A program made the position numbers and the translations under genes. Shown here in pieces: positions 1 through 7,866 of a DNA stretch of 33,093 nt. Origin of the DNA: Clostridiales bacterium. Lineage in GTDB: Bacteria; Bacillota; Clostridia; Oscillospirales; Oscillospiraceae. The stretch is from NCBI GenBank assembly GCA_003525905.1, contig DQIA01000032.1:1-33093 (forward strand). The letters run 5' to 3'. The notes under the pieces were generated by a model, which had not been told where the DNA came from, did no database searches, and saw only the letters and a program-made list of their open reading frames with translations. Each line of letters begins with the position of its first letter. Positions within the stretch are counted from its first letter, which is position 1.

Positions 1-180
1 CAGCACATCAAATCAGCGGGAGATGATCTCTCGCTATATCTTTGATGAAACTATGTACCGGCTCTGAAATTCAGAAACCTTCAGTGTCTGCTTTTTCCGT
101 CCCGCAGGCAGACGCTGCAACAGGAGCGGCGCAGCCGCAATTTCTTTCGACGGCTGCCTTGTGTTTCATTTCAGATATTC
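1..180. other. Left-edge stretch without a convincing gene
   Basis: No convincing coding frame was found. On the minus strand a 32-codon frame (169 down to 71) starts MKHKAAVERN, has four cysteines and lies just downstream of a good leftward promoter (212-241). It lacks a Shine-Dalgarno sequence and includes a GC-rich patch, so it may be chance or part of an untranslated leader for a gene beyond the left edge. Confidence 0.3.
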
Positions 181-211
181 AGTTGTGGACTCTGCTATGA
201 GAGAAAAATAT

Positions 212-241
212 AGTATAGCATATAAAACGCTTGTTCGTCAA
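212..241 (-). promoter_or_regulatory. Leftward sigma-A-type promoter
   Basis: Read on the minus strand, TTGACG (236-241) and TATACT (212-217) are separated by 18 nt. The promoter points toward the left edge, downstream of the terminator that ends the 315-4674 operon, so it should drive a separate transcript that leaves the window. Confidence 0.55.
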
Positions 242-265
242 GTGATTTTGACATACTGCAGTAAG

Positions 266-297
266 AAAGTCGGCTGCCGTTTCCGACAGCCGACTTT
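266..297 (-). terminator. Terminator of the M48-TerB operon
   Basis: An 11-bp perfect stem (AAAGTCGGCTG at 266-276 with its complement at 287-297) with a 10-nt loop begins 18 nt after the stop of the 315-1328 gene. The minus-strand stem ends in TTTCTT, a short U-tract, consistent with intrinsic termination. Confidence 0.75.
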
Positions 298-314
298 GCA
301 AAAGTTATCACTTA

Positions 315-1328
315 TCAATATGGGATTTTCAGATTCTTCAAAAACCCCTCAATATTTGTTGCAGTTCCCTCCGAAGCGTCTGTCAGCAGTCCGTCATCCG
401 TCAGCAGCGGCGTATCCAAAACGGATTTGATACTCACAGCCACACTGGCGCAGGATGCAATTATCTTTTTGGAATCTGCACCGTAACAACTGTAATCATC
501 GCCCTCTGTTTTTACGATGTCGCTCATCTGGTAGATCAACGGCATAAAGTAAGAATCTAGTCGAGCCAGCAAATTGTAAAACACACAGGTTCTTCTGCGG
601 ATGGTCTCACATTGTAAGGATGCCGTGTTGAGCTGCGCTGCGATCTGCACTGCCTCAGCTCGGTTGGTGTATGCTTTTTCAAGATCTTTCTTCGCTGCTT
701 TCCCGGCAACCAGTCCCATAACCAATAGGGCGGGACCGGCTACGAGTCCGCCGAGTACAGCTGTCCCGCCGGCCATTCCAAGCCCACCGGCAGCAAGGGA
801 ACCTCCTCCGAAAAAGGCGAGCGTGGCATTCGTTGCAGCGGCACCGCTCAGCGCAGAAATCGCCGTTCCGGTCGAAGCAAAAGCCAGCGCTTGTGCAGCA
901 CCATATGCACCGAAGGCAGCCAATGCGCCTCCGGCTGTTCCAGCAACTGCTCCACCGGCTACGGAGCCCGCAAAGTGTGCCATGCTGCGAAGTTCTACAA
1001 ATTCCTGCTCGTCAATATGAAGCCGATGGAGTTCATCCAGTCCTTCCGTCTCCTTGAAATCCACATTTTTGATCTGTGTGAACACATTCAAGAAGTCGGA
1101 AATCGTTCCGTTCAAGACGGTCATTTTTTCTGCCCCCAGCTGGGTCAGTGAGTTTCCGCAGGCGAGCCGCTGTGCATTCAGATAATCGGTGGACTCCTGA
1201 ACAAGCTCATTGGCACTCTTATTAATCTGCTTGGCATTTTTGGCATCAAAGCCGGCCTTTACGGTGCCGCCGATCCCGAACATTCCACTGGCAGCAGCAA
1301 TACCGATAAACAAAAGCGGTAACGGCAT
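315..1328 (-). CDS. Glycine-rich putative membrane-inserting protein, last gene of the M48-TerB operon
   Basis: Encodes 337 residues of unknown function. It has a hydrophobic N-terminus (about residues 1-25), a polar helical stretch (28-118), then a long Gly/Ala-rich hydrophobic block (about 120-210) with repeated small-residue spacing (GGAVAGTAGGALAAFG; GGGSLAAGGLGMAGG) like glycine-zipper segments that pack in membranes. A soluble C-terminal region of about 125 residues follows. The ATG at 1328 has a strong GGGAGG site and lies 15 nt after the TerB-like gene, so it is translated from the same leftward mRNA. Base composition is less GC-rich than the core. Pore or membrane-scaffold activity is inference from composition only; no enzymatic motif is visible. 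Confidence 0.85.
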   Translation of the reverse strand: MPLPLLFIGIAAASGMFGIGGTVKAGFDAKNAKQINKSANELVQESTDYLNAQRLACGNSLTQLGAEKMTVLNGTISDFLNVFTQIKNVDFKETEGLDELHRLHIDEQEFVELRSMAHFAGSVAGGAVAGTAGGALAAFGAYGAAQALAFASTGTAISALSGAAATNATLAFFGGGSLAAGGLGMAGGTAVLGGLVAGPALLVMGLVAGKAAKKDLEKAYTNRAEAVQIAAQLNTASLQCETIRRRTCVFYNLLARLDSYFMPLIYQMSDIVKTEGDDYSCYGADSKKIIASCASVAVSIKSVLDTPLLTDDGLLTDASEGTATNIEGFLKNLKIPY

Positions 1329-1343
1329 TTTCTTCCCCTCCCA

Positions 1344-2102
1344 TCAAAGTGTGATCAAGTCTTTGACACTGTCAAAGATCACTGCCTGGCGTTTTGCAAG
1401 CTCATTTACCCGTGCTTCGATCGTCAAGTACGGACGATCTGTCGTTTTGATCCACGCAATCTCTTTTTCAATATCCAGTATTGTCAGGATGCTGCTTTCC
1501 ATTTCCAGAAAAACAGCTTTGTCGATTTGCAGCTTACGGACGATGTACTTGAGCAGTTTGCGCTCGGTTTCATCGTAGCTTTCATCACTGTATGCAATGG
1601 TCAACAGATCCCAAACCAATAGCTTGGGTGTGATGAAGGTATCAGCTGTTTCGTTGGAGGACTGAATCGCATCTTCTACGCCGTCCTGCAAAACATCGTA
1701 ATAGTCCTCCGAATCAATGATCTTCTCCAATTGTGCCTGACAGTCCTTGATGATAGCGGGCTTGCTATCTGCAAAATTAGGGTCAAGCGCTGCACCTATG
1801 GCATCAAACTTTTCCTCCTCACTGTGGTAAACCGTTCCGTCCGCTGCCATCAGATAGTAGATGATTTGAAGTGCGTTTCGAGTAGCAATGCTCTTCACCA
1901 CTGACGCAGTGCCCTTTTCCGATTCAGCGGCTGCAATTAGTTCCTTTGCCGCAGCCGCCTTCTGAGCATCGGCTTTTCTCTTCTCCCGACTTTGTTTTGC
2001 GTCAGCTGCCATATCCTGCACGGCCAGTTTAGCTGCCTTGGTTGCATCGGCAGCTTTTTGCAAAGCCCCTGCAAAACCTGCCCCGATTTTCTTCTTATCC
2101 AC
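1344..2102 (-). CDS. TerB-like acidic helical protein
   Basis: Encodes 252 residues. The first 60 or so are Ala/Lys/Glu-rich and probably coiled coil. Residues about 72-175 resemble the TerB/DjlA alpha-helical domain: a pattern like YYLMAADGTVYHSEEEKFDAI followed by a second half with LTIAYSDESYDETERKLL, both carrying the acidic D-G/E-x-E arrangement of that fold. TerB-family proteins occur in tellurite, phage and stress loci and are thought to bind metal or membranes; the exact role here is unknown. The start is GTG at 2102 with AGGAGG about 10 nt upstream, overlapping nothing but only 16 nt after the protease stop, so translational coupling is likely. Assignment to TerB is by pattern, without a profile search. 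Confidence 0.8.
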   Translation of the reverse strand: MDKKKIGAGFAGALQKAADATKAAKLAVQDMAADAKQSREKRKADAQKAAAAKELIAAAESEKGTASVVKSIATRNALQIIYYLMAADGTVYHSEEEKFDAIGAALDPNFADSKPAIIKDCQAQLEKIIDSEDYYDVLQDGVEDAIQSSNETADTFITPKLLVWDLLTIAYSDESYDETERKLLKYIVRKLQIDKAVFLEMESSILTILDIEKEIAWIKTTDRPYLTIEARVNELAKRQAVIFDSVKDLITL

Positions 2103-2118
2103 TTCTGCCTAACCTCCT

Positions 2119-4437
2119 TTATAATACCAATGGAGCATCGGACTCCATCAGAGCATCAAATTCTTTCTGATTTGTAAACTGCGGCTCTCGCCCAAGAACC
2201 TTCTGAATGGTAACATTTCCCCGAATAACAAAATCAGAATCACCGGTCAGCATGCCTTGCTGCATATCAGCAAAGCCGGACATAAAGCCGTCGATGTCCT
2301 CGGCAAGATAATTGCTGACCTTCAGGTCCAGTTGTTCCTTGAACTCCTGAAGCTGCTTGAGGAACAGTGCCGCCTTTGTCTCCGAAAGGATCATCTTTTC
2401 GTGAATGAGCTGCGCCTCCTTCTTCTCATTGGATACCTCACGCACGATGGAAAGAGCAGCACACCCGGCACCCACATAATTAAACCGGGTAACAAATCGA
2501 CCGGAAAACAGCACCCAATTGCCGCCGGATTCGATGGCAGCGTGGATCGCCGCATCAGCGGTATCGGCTACGGTGAAGGTCATACTGGCTATGGTGAGCA
2601 TCCGGTCTACTGTGCGGTTTCGGAAAGGAATGATGGCTTTCCAGTTGATTTTATGGACATCGCTCCAGTCTTGAATGTCGTCTCTGGACAGTTCCTGCAG
2701 CAACCGGCGCAGAAGGAAAAACGACCGCACGATACATTCGTTGATGATCACAGGAATGGTTTGCTTCCCAACTTGCATGGCAACGCCCATTTCGGTGCGA
2801 AGGTCAAATTTAAGAGGGATCAGATTGCCGTTTAAGTCCCGTTCTCCCAGCAGCGTTCCGTTGAACAGCTTGGATATGTAAACGGAAAATTCCTTACACC
2901 CCTTAGCATCTTGCTTTTTGAACAAGCGAGTTGAAGAAAATTCCTTCAAAAGGGAGACCAGCGGCCCCGGCAGCCCCGTGCCAAAGCTGCCTTTCATAAC
3001 AGAGCCAGAAGACCCGGCAACATCACTGACCATATGAAAGAACCAGTTTACAGCGCCAAACATAATCTTTTCGGGGAAACTCTTTCCCACGAGATTCAGG
3101 CCATCTTTGTTAAGCGGTACGCACTGAAACGCTCCCGCAACATCGGTACCGTAAACATTGCCCGTAAATTGCGTCAAAATGGAACAAACCAGTCCCAGCG
3201 GGGTCGGGTGGTGCGAGAAGTCACGGAGATGGTGTTGCAGACCTCCGCCAAAGGCAGCGGTTGCCTTGTCTGCGGCAATGGGGAACTGATCCTCCAGATG
3301 CTTTATAGCCTGTCCAAGATCGGTTCCACTGTAGCCTTGATATTTTGCAACCTTTAGAACCAACTTTTCAGCCTGCTGATTTCCCCACTGATTTGCATAC
3401 TCAAGCGAGAATTCTCCGACAAACAAGCTGTCCACTAAACCGGCAAGAACGCCGCTTGCAACCGCAAACGCATAATCTGCCTTGTCGGCGTGATTGGTAT
3501 AATGTTCCAACTCCTGATTGACACGGGCCAGCTCCGTGTTCAGGCGATCAATGCTTGGTGCTTCGATTTTCGCCTCGGCAGATACGACATCCTCTGCCAA
3601 CTCCTGATTGATCTCTTTTGTCTTGTCTGACAAAGTAAATGTACCGTCAATAATTCCTGCGTACTGCGCTGACTGGGACCATTCGTAGCACTCATAGGCA
3701 CGGGTGGCCAATCGCGGATGGGTTTCATCCTGCACCAGCATCAGTTCCATCAGCTTGTTGGATTTTGAATCGTTGACAAAGGATTTTAAGTCAAGCGCCT
3801 GTTTCAGAAATTCTTTCCGATCCACATTCTTGCCATAGCCGTTGAGCCGGAGCAATACATCAATGGTTTTGTCCGCTGTTCCGTCACAGAGAGCAGCAGC
3901 TCGGTCTGCGGACAACTCACTGCAACGATCCCAGAATAGAAGTGCCCTCACTAATGTCGGCGTGAGATATTTGCCAATGGCCGGAATACGCGCTAACGGG
4001 CTTCGGTCTATACCACCAACCAACTGCGCTGCAATGGAGTGATAAAGGGAATGCTTGCAGGCAATGTGGCCGCATTCGTGCGCCAGAACACTGGGGAGCA
4101 GATTGAGCGGAAGTTTATTCACAAGCCCGGATGTCACATAGATACAAGGGTGAACGCTGCCAAATGTTGCTGCATTGGCCTGCCTGTCCCTCACATAATA
4201 AAGCTCCGGCGTATCAATGCCAAGCTGCTCACAGATCGGGGGCAAGAGACCGTATACCTCCGGCATCTGGTTTTCGCCGAGACGGATTGCGGTCGATAGA
4301 AGGTCAATTTTAGCAGCCTTCTCATCGTAATTGGCAGAATACGATTCCAGAAGCTTTACAAACTTCGGGAATTGATTCAAAGCATCTGCGGCTTGCCTGT
4401 CCAAGTCGTGCACATAGAGTTCGGCACTATAGGCCAT
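2119..4437 (-). CDS. M48-family zinc metalloprotease with large uncharacterised C-terminal region
   Basis: Encodes 772 residues, much longer than ordinary M48 peptidases. The catalytic part is N-terminal: HECGH at residues 120-124 gives two zinc ligands and the general base, and SELSADRAA (E174) supplies the third ligand, as in M48 (HtpX/Ste24/Oma1) enzymes. Unlike HtpX, no clear transmembrane pair precedes HEXXH. After a coiled-coil-like stretch (about 275-315) comes a long region (about 320-772) with moderately hydrophobic segments and a His-rich DFSHHPTP motif near residue 410. I do not recognise this region as a named domain. The gene is second in a leftward operon, 24 nt after the XRE regulator and 16 nt before the TerB-like gene. 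The combination suggests regulated proteolysis at or near a membrane; substrates are unknown. Confidence 0.88.
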   Translation of the reverse strand: MAYSAELYVHDLDRQAADALNQFPKFVKLLESYSANYDEKAAKIDLLSTAIRLGENQMPEVYGLLPPICEQLGIDTPELYYVRDRQANAATFGSVHPCIYVTSGLVNKLPLNLLPSVLAHECGHIACKHSLYHSIAAQLVGGIDRSPLARIPAIGKYLTPTLVRALLFWDRCSELSADRAAALCDGTADKTIDVLLRLNGYGKNVDRKEFLKQALDLKSFVNDSKSNKLMELMLVQDETHPRLATRAYECYEWSQSAQYAGIIDGTFTLSDKTKEINQELAEDVVSAEAKIEAPSIDRLNTELARVNQELEHYTNHADKADYAFAVASGVLAGLVDSLFVGEFSLEYANQWGNQQAEKLVLKVAKYQGYSGTDLGQAIKHLEDQFPIAADKATAAFGGGLQHHLRDFSHHPTPLGLVCSILTQFTGNVYGTDVAGAFQCVPLNKDGLNLVGKSFPEKIMFGAVNWFFHMVSDVAGSSGSVMKGSFGTGLPGPLVSLLKEFSSTRLFKKQDAKGCKEFSVYISKLFNGTLLGERDLNGNLIPLKFDLRTEMGVAMQVGKQTIPVIINECIVRSFFLLRRLLQELSRDDIQDWSDVHKINWKAIIPFRNRTVDRMLTIASMTFTVADTADAAIHAAIESGGNWVLFSGRFVTRFNYVGAGCAALSIVREVSNEKKEAQLIHEKMILSETKAALFLKQLQEFKEQLDLKVSNYLAEDIDGFMSGFADMQQGMLTGDSDFVIRGNVTIQKVLGREPQFTNQKEFDALMESDAPLVL

Positions 4438-4461
4438 GTTGTCACGCCCTTTCCTTTCAAG

Positions 4462-4674
4462 TTACTTCTTCTGTTCAGTTTCAAATTCGACAATGTCGTC
4501 CAGCTTGCAGTCCAGTGATGTGCAGAGCTTTTCCAGCACATTCACCCGAACATCTTCGTTGCGCCCCAGCTTTGCCATAGCGTTAGTGCTGATCCCAGCC
4601 AAATGCGTCAATTCAGTCTTGCTGAGATTTTTGTCGATCATCAGCTTCCAGAGCTTTTTGTAATTTGCTGGCAT
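4462..4674 (-). CDS. Small XRE/Cro-type transcriptional regulator
   Basis: A 70-residue protein that is almost entirely one helix-turn-helix domain of the YozG / HTH_26 kind: KNLSKTELTHLAGIS is the recognition region, followed by VNVLEKLCTSLDCKLDDIVEF. The ATG at 4674 is preceded by AAGGAG with 8-nt spacing and by a good promoter (4722-4750). It is the first gene of the leftward operon with the M48 protease, TerB-like and glycine-rich genes, so it probably autoregulates that operon. Such single-domain regulators are common in accessory islands and mobile elements. Confidence 0.9.
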   Translation of the reverse strand: MPANYKKLWKLMIDKNLSKTELTHLAGISTNAMAKLGRNEDVRVNVLEKLCTSLDCKLDDIVEFETEQKK

Positions 4675-4721
4675 ATTTTCATCTCCTTATGATTAAGGGT
4701 AAATTCAATCTTTCCAAGATC

Positions 4722-4750
4722 AGTATATCACGTCCAAATCGAGAATTCAA
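4722..4750 (-). promoter_or_regulatory. Promoter of the XRE-M48-TerB operon
   Basis: On the minus strand TTGAAT (4745-4750) and TATACT (4722-4727) are separated by exactly 17 nt. The predicted start lies about 40 nt before the regulator ATG. Confidence 0.7.
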
Positions 4751-4830
4751 GAAAATTTTGAGACTTGCAAGATAGAAGATGGGTTCGATTGCACAATATA
4801 TTATCGGAAACTCGGCTGAGGTATATGGAA

Positions 4831-4859
4831 ACGGCGTGCGGGATGTGCCCACACGCCGT
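4831..4859 (-). terminator. Hairpin after tnpV, weak terminator
   Basis: ACGGCGTG (4831-4838) pairs with CACGCCGT (4852-4859), starting a few bases after the TnpV stop. On the minus strand it is followed by only TTTCC, so it could end the tnpV transcript, but with a poor U-tract. Confidence 0.45.
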
Positions 4860-4865
4860 ACTTGA

Positions 4866-5243
4866 TTACGAGAAAATAACCTCTTGATTTACAATTTCAG
4901 CCGCCCTATTTCGGATGTTATTGCTTTTCCTAACCCATTCCACTGGATTAGTCGCCTTGAAACCCTCCGTCAGGTTTTCATTTCGAGATAGTGCATTCAC
5001 AAGTTCATCAAACATCTGCTGTGCCCAATTTTCCACATCAACAAGATAATCATTCAATTTGCCGCTTGTCAGCAGATTGTAGTAGCGCACTCTGTGATAC
5101 TGCTTTAGATACCGCAAGTGCCGTTGTCCCCATATGCCGATATGTACTTCGCCTTCCTCCGGCAGTTTCAGGCAGGGCAGATAGTAGTCTCCCTGTAGCT
5201 CATACCAAAGCCCGTTCTGCTCGTTGTAGATGTACTTTTCCAT
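4866..5243 (-). CDS. tnpV: TnpV-type transposon-encoded protein
   Basis: A 125-residue protein beginning MEKYIYNEQNGLWYELQGDYY, with later GIWGQRHLRYLKQYHRVRYYNLLTSG, the pattern of the TnpV family carried by clostridial transposons and integrative elements. Its biochemical role is not established. The start at 5243 is chosen over an in-frame ATG at 5258 because GGAGGG sits 7 nt upstream of it. It lies between the rnpB terminator and the XRE-led operon, and has no obvious promoter of its own. Its presence marks this AT-richer segment as mobile-element-derived. Confidence 0.85.
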   Translation of the reverse strand: MEKYIYNEQNGLWYELQGDYYLPCLKLPEEGEVHIGIWGQRHLRYLKQYHRVRYYNLLTSGKLNDYLVDVENWAQQMFDELVNALSRNENLTEGFKATNPVEWVRKSNNIRNRAAEIVNQEVIFS

Positions 5244-5301
5244 TTTGTAACCCTCCAATATGATTGATTTTGCCTACAATCCAATCATTCCGGCTGACTA
5301 C

Positions 5302-5344
5302 AAAAGCCGAAGGAGACACTTCCTTACGAAGTGCCTCCTTCGGC
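5302..5344 (-). terminator. rnpB terminator
   Basis: A 17-nt arm (5306-5322) pairs with 5328-5344 with one mismatch and a 5-nt loop. On the minus strand the stem ends in GGCTTTT. It starts just after the 3' end of the RNase P RNA. Confidence 0.85.
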
Positions 5345-5361
5345 GTCATTTTTTCATGTTT

Positions 5362-5702
5362 GATTGGGACTATAAGCCGGGTTCTGTGATCGACAGCCAT
5401 CTATCTCGACGCAGCGTTGCCGCTGCGCTCAAGCCACCCCCTCGGAAGCGGCCGGGCAGGCCATATGCTTCCTCCACGGTGTTGCACCGGATAGAGTTTA
5501 CAGCGCCGCAATGTTCCCATGCGGCGGGTGAGCTCTTACCTCGCCTTTCCACCCTTACCCCGCGAGCGGGGCGGTATTTCTCTGTTGCACTTTTCCTGAA
5601 GTCGCCTTCGGCGGGCGTTACCCGTTATCCTTGCCCTGTGGTGCCCGGACTTTCCTCACATGGGCGCTTTTCAGCGCAGATGCGCGGCTGTCCGTCCCAG
5701 TC
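5362..5702 (-). ncRNA. rnpB: RNase P RNA (class A)
   Basis: The catalytic RNA that matures tRNA 5' ends. On the minus strand the RNA carries GAGGAAAGTCCGGGC near its 5' end (complement at 5643-5657) and ACAGAACCCGGCTTATA at its 3' end (complement at 5371-5387), the universally conserved P4-region strands. Helix P1 can be drawn between the two ends (5694-5702 with 5362-5370), which sets the ends. The length of about 340 nt is normal for bacterial type A. The 5' end falls 7 nt after the -10 box of a consensus promoter. The accessory segment with tnpV begins directly after its terminator. Confidence 0.95.
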
Positions 5703-5708
5703 GTGTTT

Positions 5709-5737
5709 ATTTTACTTTATTTTGGCGGAAATGTCAA
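5709..5737 (-). promoter_or_regulatory. rnpB promoter
   Basis: On the minus strand a consensus TTGACA (5732-5737), a 17-nt spacer and TAAAAT (5709-5714). The predicted start at about 5702 coincides with the P1 end of the RNA. Confidence 0.9.
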
Positions 5738-5742
5738 ACGGA

Positions 5743-5771
5743 TTGCAAAATTTATCCCGAGCGGATATAAT
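5743..5771 (+). promoter_or_regulatory. murD operon promoter
   Basis: TTGCAA (5743-5748), a 17-nt spacer and TATAAT (5766-5771). It is back to back with the rnpB promoter; the two -35 boxes are separated by 5 nt, so the two polymerases would compete for the site. Confidence 0.85.
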
Positions 5772-5827
5772 ATGGGAGTAGTTCAACGCCTGCGCCGGGC
5801 GGCGCAGGGGAAAGAAGGACATAGATC

Positions 5828-7183
5828 ATGACTGTAACGGAATATTTCACCCGGCTGCAGGGGAAGCGCGTTCTGGTGCTTGGCCTCGGTGTAAGCAACC
5901 GGCCGCTCGTGCGCCTGCTGCTGCGGTTTGGCATTGACGTCACGGGCTGCGACCGCACGCCGCGGGAGAAGCTCGACCCGGAGGTGCTCGAGCTGGAGCG
6001 CCTCGGCGCGAAGCTGCACCTCGGCGATGATTATCTGACGGGCATCTCCGGCGATGTGGCCTTCCGCACACCCGGACTGCACCCGGGAAAGCCGGAGCTG
6101 CAGGCGCTGCGTGCCGCAGGGACGCAGTTTACCTCCGAAATGGAGGCCTTTTTCGAGGTCTGCCCCTGCAGGATCATCGGCGTGACCGGCTCAGACGGAA
6201 AAACGACGACAAGCACGCTTATCTCCGAAATCCTGAAGCATGCAGGCTATCGCGTCTGGACCGGCGGCAATATCGGTACGCCGCTGCTCGACCAGGCGGA
6301 GCACATGACGCCGGACGAACTCGTCGTGCTGGAGCTGAGCTCGTTCCAGCTTATGGACCTTCGCCACAGCTGCCACATCGCCGTCGTGACGAACCTTGCG
6401 CCGAACCATCTCGACGTACACCGCGACATGGCGGAGTACATCGACGCAAAAAAGCATATTTTCACCCGCCAAACCGCGCAGGACGTGCTCATTCTGAACG
6501 CGGACAACACCATCACGGCCGGGTTTGCGCCGGAGGCCGCCGGAGAGGTCCGGATGTTCTCGCGCCAGACCGTTCCCGCGCACGGTGCGAGCTTCCGGGA
6601 CGGCGTGATCCGGCGCGACGGCGTACCCGTTGTGCGGCAGGACGAGATCAAAATCCCCGGCCTGCACAATGTGGAAAACTACATGGCAGCCATCCTCGCG
6701 GTCGCAGGGCTGGCCTCGGATGAGGATATCCGCTATGTCGCGCGGAACTTCGGCGGTGTGGAGCACCGCATCGAGTTCGTGCGCGAAAAGGACGGCGTAA
6801 AGTTCTATAACGACTCCATCGCCTCGTCCCCGAGCCGTACCATCGCGGGCCTGCGCAGCTTCTCCGAGAAGGTCATTCTTATCGCGGGCGGCTATGACAA
6901 GCACATTCCGTATGACGTGCTCGGCCCGGAGATCGCAGCGCACGTCAAGCTCCTCGTCTGCACCGGCGCGACCGGCCCGAAGATCGCAGCCGCGGCCCGC
7001 GCCGTTCCGGATGCGCCGGAGATCCTCGAAATTCCGGATTTCTATGAGGCCGTTCACGCCGCTGCGCAGCAGGCAAAGCCCGGTGATATCGTGCTGCTGT
7101 CCCCGGCAAGCGCCGCCTTTGACCGCTTCAAGAACTTTATGGTCAGAGGCGCGGAATTCAAGAAAACGGTGATGGCGCTGTGA
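5828..7183 (+). CDS. murD: UDP-N-acetylmuramoylalanine--D-glutamate ligase
   Basis: Cytoplasmic Mur ligase that adds D-glutamate to UDP-MurNAc-L-Ala with ATP during peptidoglycan precursor synthesis. 451 residues, the normal length. An N-terminal Rossmann-like UDP-binding domain contains VLVLGLGVSN (16-24). The central ATPase domain has the P-loop GVTGSDGKTTT (118-128) and the Mur-ligase motif NHLDVH (193-198). A C-terminal domain has VEHRIEFV and YNDSIASSP. ATG at 5828 has an AAGGA site 8 nt upstream and a strong promoter. Its stop overlaps the ispD start (GTGA), beginning a four-gene overlapping operon. Confidence 0.97.
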   Translation: MTVTEYFTRLQGKRVLVLGLGVSNRPLVRLLLRFGIDVTGCDRTPREKLDPEVLELERLGAKLHLGDDYLTGISGDVAFRTPGLHPGKPELQALRAAGTQFTSEMEAFFEVCPCRIIGVTGSDGKTTTSTLISEILKHAGYRVWTGGNIGTPLLDQAEHMTPDELVVLELSSFQLMDLRHSCHIAVVTNLAPNHLDVHRDMAEYIDAKKHIFTRQTAQDVLILNADNTITAGFAPEAAGEVRMFSRQTVPAHGASFRDGVIRRDGVPVVRQDEIKIPGLHNVENYMAAILAVAGLASDEDIRYVARNFGGVEHRIEFVREKDGVKFYNDSIASSPSRTIAGLRSFSEKVILIAGGYDKHIPYDVLGPEIAAHVKLLVCTGATGPKIAAAARAVPDAPEILEIPDFYEAVHAAAQQAKPGDIVLLSPASAAFDRFKNFMVRGAEFKKTVMAL

Positions 7184-7866
7184 GCGGGGGAGATATCCGC
7201 TGCTCGGCCGTTATCGTCGCAGCCGGCAGCGCGCAGCGCATGCAGGGCATCGACAAGCTCCTGGCACCGTTGGACGGTGTGCCCGTCCTGCGCCGGACAG
7301 TCGAAGCGCTGGCATCTGCGCCCGAGATCACAGAGCTGATCGTTGTTACGCGTGTAGACCGCTTGGAGGCCGTGCAGGCCCTGTGCGAAGGACTTTCCAA
7401 GCCCGTTTCCGTCGTTCCCGGCGGGAAAACGCGGGCGGAGTCCGTCCTGTGCGGCCTTTCTGCGGCAGCCATGCCCTATGCCGCCATTCATGACGGTGCG
7501 CGTCCGCTCGTCACGAATGAGGTGATCGCGCAGGCTGTTTCCGCTGCCGTCTCTTGCGGAGCTGCAGCGCCAGCCGTCTCCGTTCACGACACCATCAAGC
7601 GCGCCGAAAGCGGCCTTGTGCTTGAAACGCCGGACCGCAGCACGCTGTTTGCCGTCCAGACGCCGCAGGTCTTCCGGACGGAGGAAATTCGCTCCGTGCT
7701 CCGCTGGGCCATCGCGCAGGGGCTGCCGCTCACGGACGACTGCTCCGCCATGGAAGCGGCCGGAAGGCCGGTGCGCCTGACGCCCGGCGATGTCGAAAAT
7801 TTGAAGATCACAACACCGGTCGATCTGCGCATCGCAGAGGCGATCTGGAAGGGGAGAACGACATGA
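7180..7866 (+). CDS. ispD: 2-C-methyl-D-erythritol 4-phosphate cytidylyltransferase
   Basis: Third step of the non-mevalonate (MEP) isoprenoid pathway: CTP plus MEP gives CDP-ME. 228 residues, normal length. Motifs: nucleotide-binding [13 protein letters not shown] (14-26, a variant of the usual AAGxGxRM), GGKTRAESV (81-89), HDGARPL (104-110) and [15 protein letters not shown] (151-165). The GTG start at 7180 overlaps the murD stop, and its own stop overlaps the ispF ATG, so the genes are translationally coupled. Pairing with murD fits supply of undecaprenyl carrier for cell wall synthesis. Confidence 0.96.
   Translation: MSGGDIRCSAVIVAAGSAQRMQGIDKLLAPLDGVPVLRRTVEALASAPEITELIVVTRVDRLEAVQALCEGLSKPVSVVPGGKTRAESVLCGLSAAAMPYAAIHDGARPLVTNEVIAQAVSAAVSCGAAAPAVSVHDTIKRAESGLVLETPDRSTLFAVQTPQVFRTEEIRSVLRWAIAQGLPLTDDCSAMEAAGRPVRLTPGDVENLKITTPVDLRIAEAIWKGRTT

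Noticed and set aside
161..430. 89-codon plus-strand frame at the left edge
   Set aside because: No ribosome site, runs through the operon terminator and into the antisense of the glycine-rich gene.
6191..7057. Long minus-strand frame (288 codons) inside murD
   Set aside because: GC-rich antisense shadow of an obvious murD; composition is Arg/Ala/Gly/Asp biased and no ribosome site is visible.
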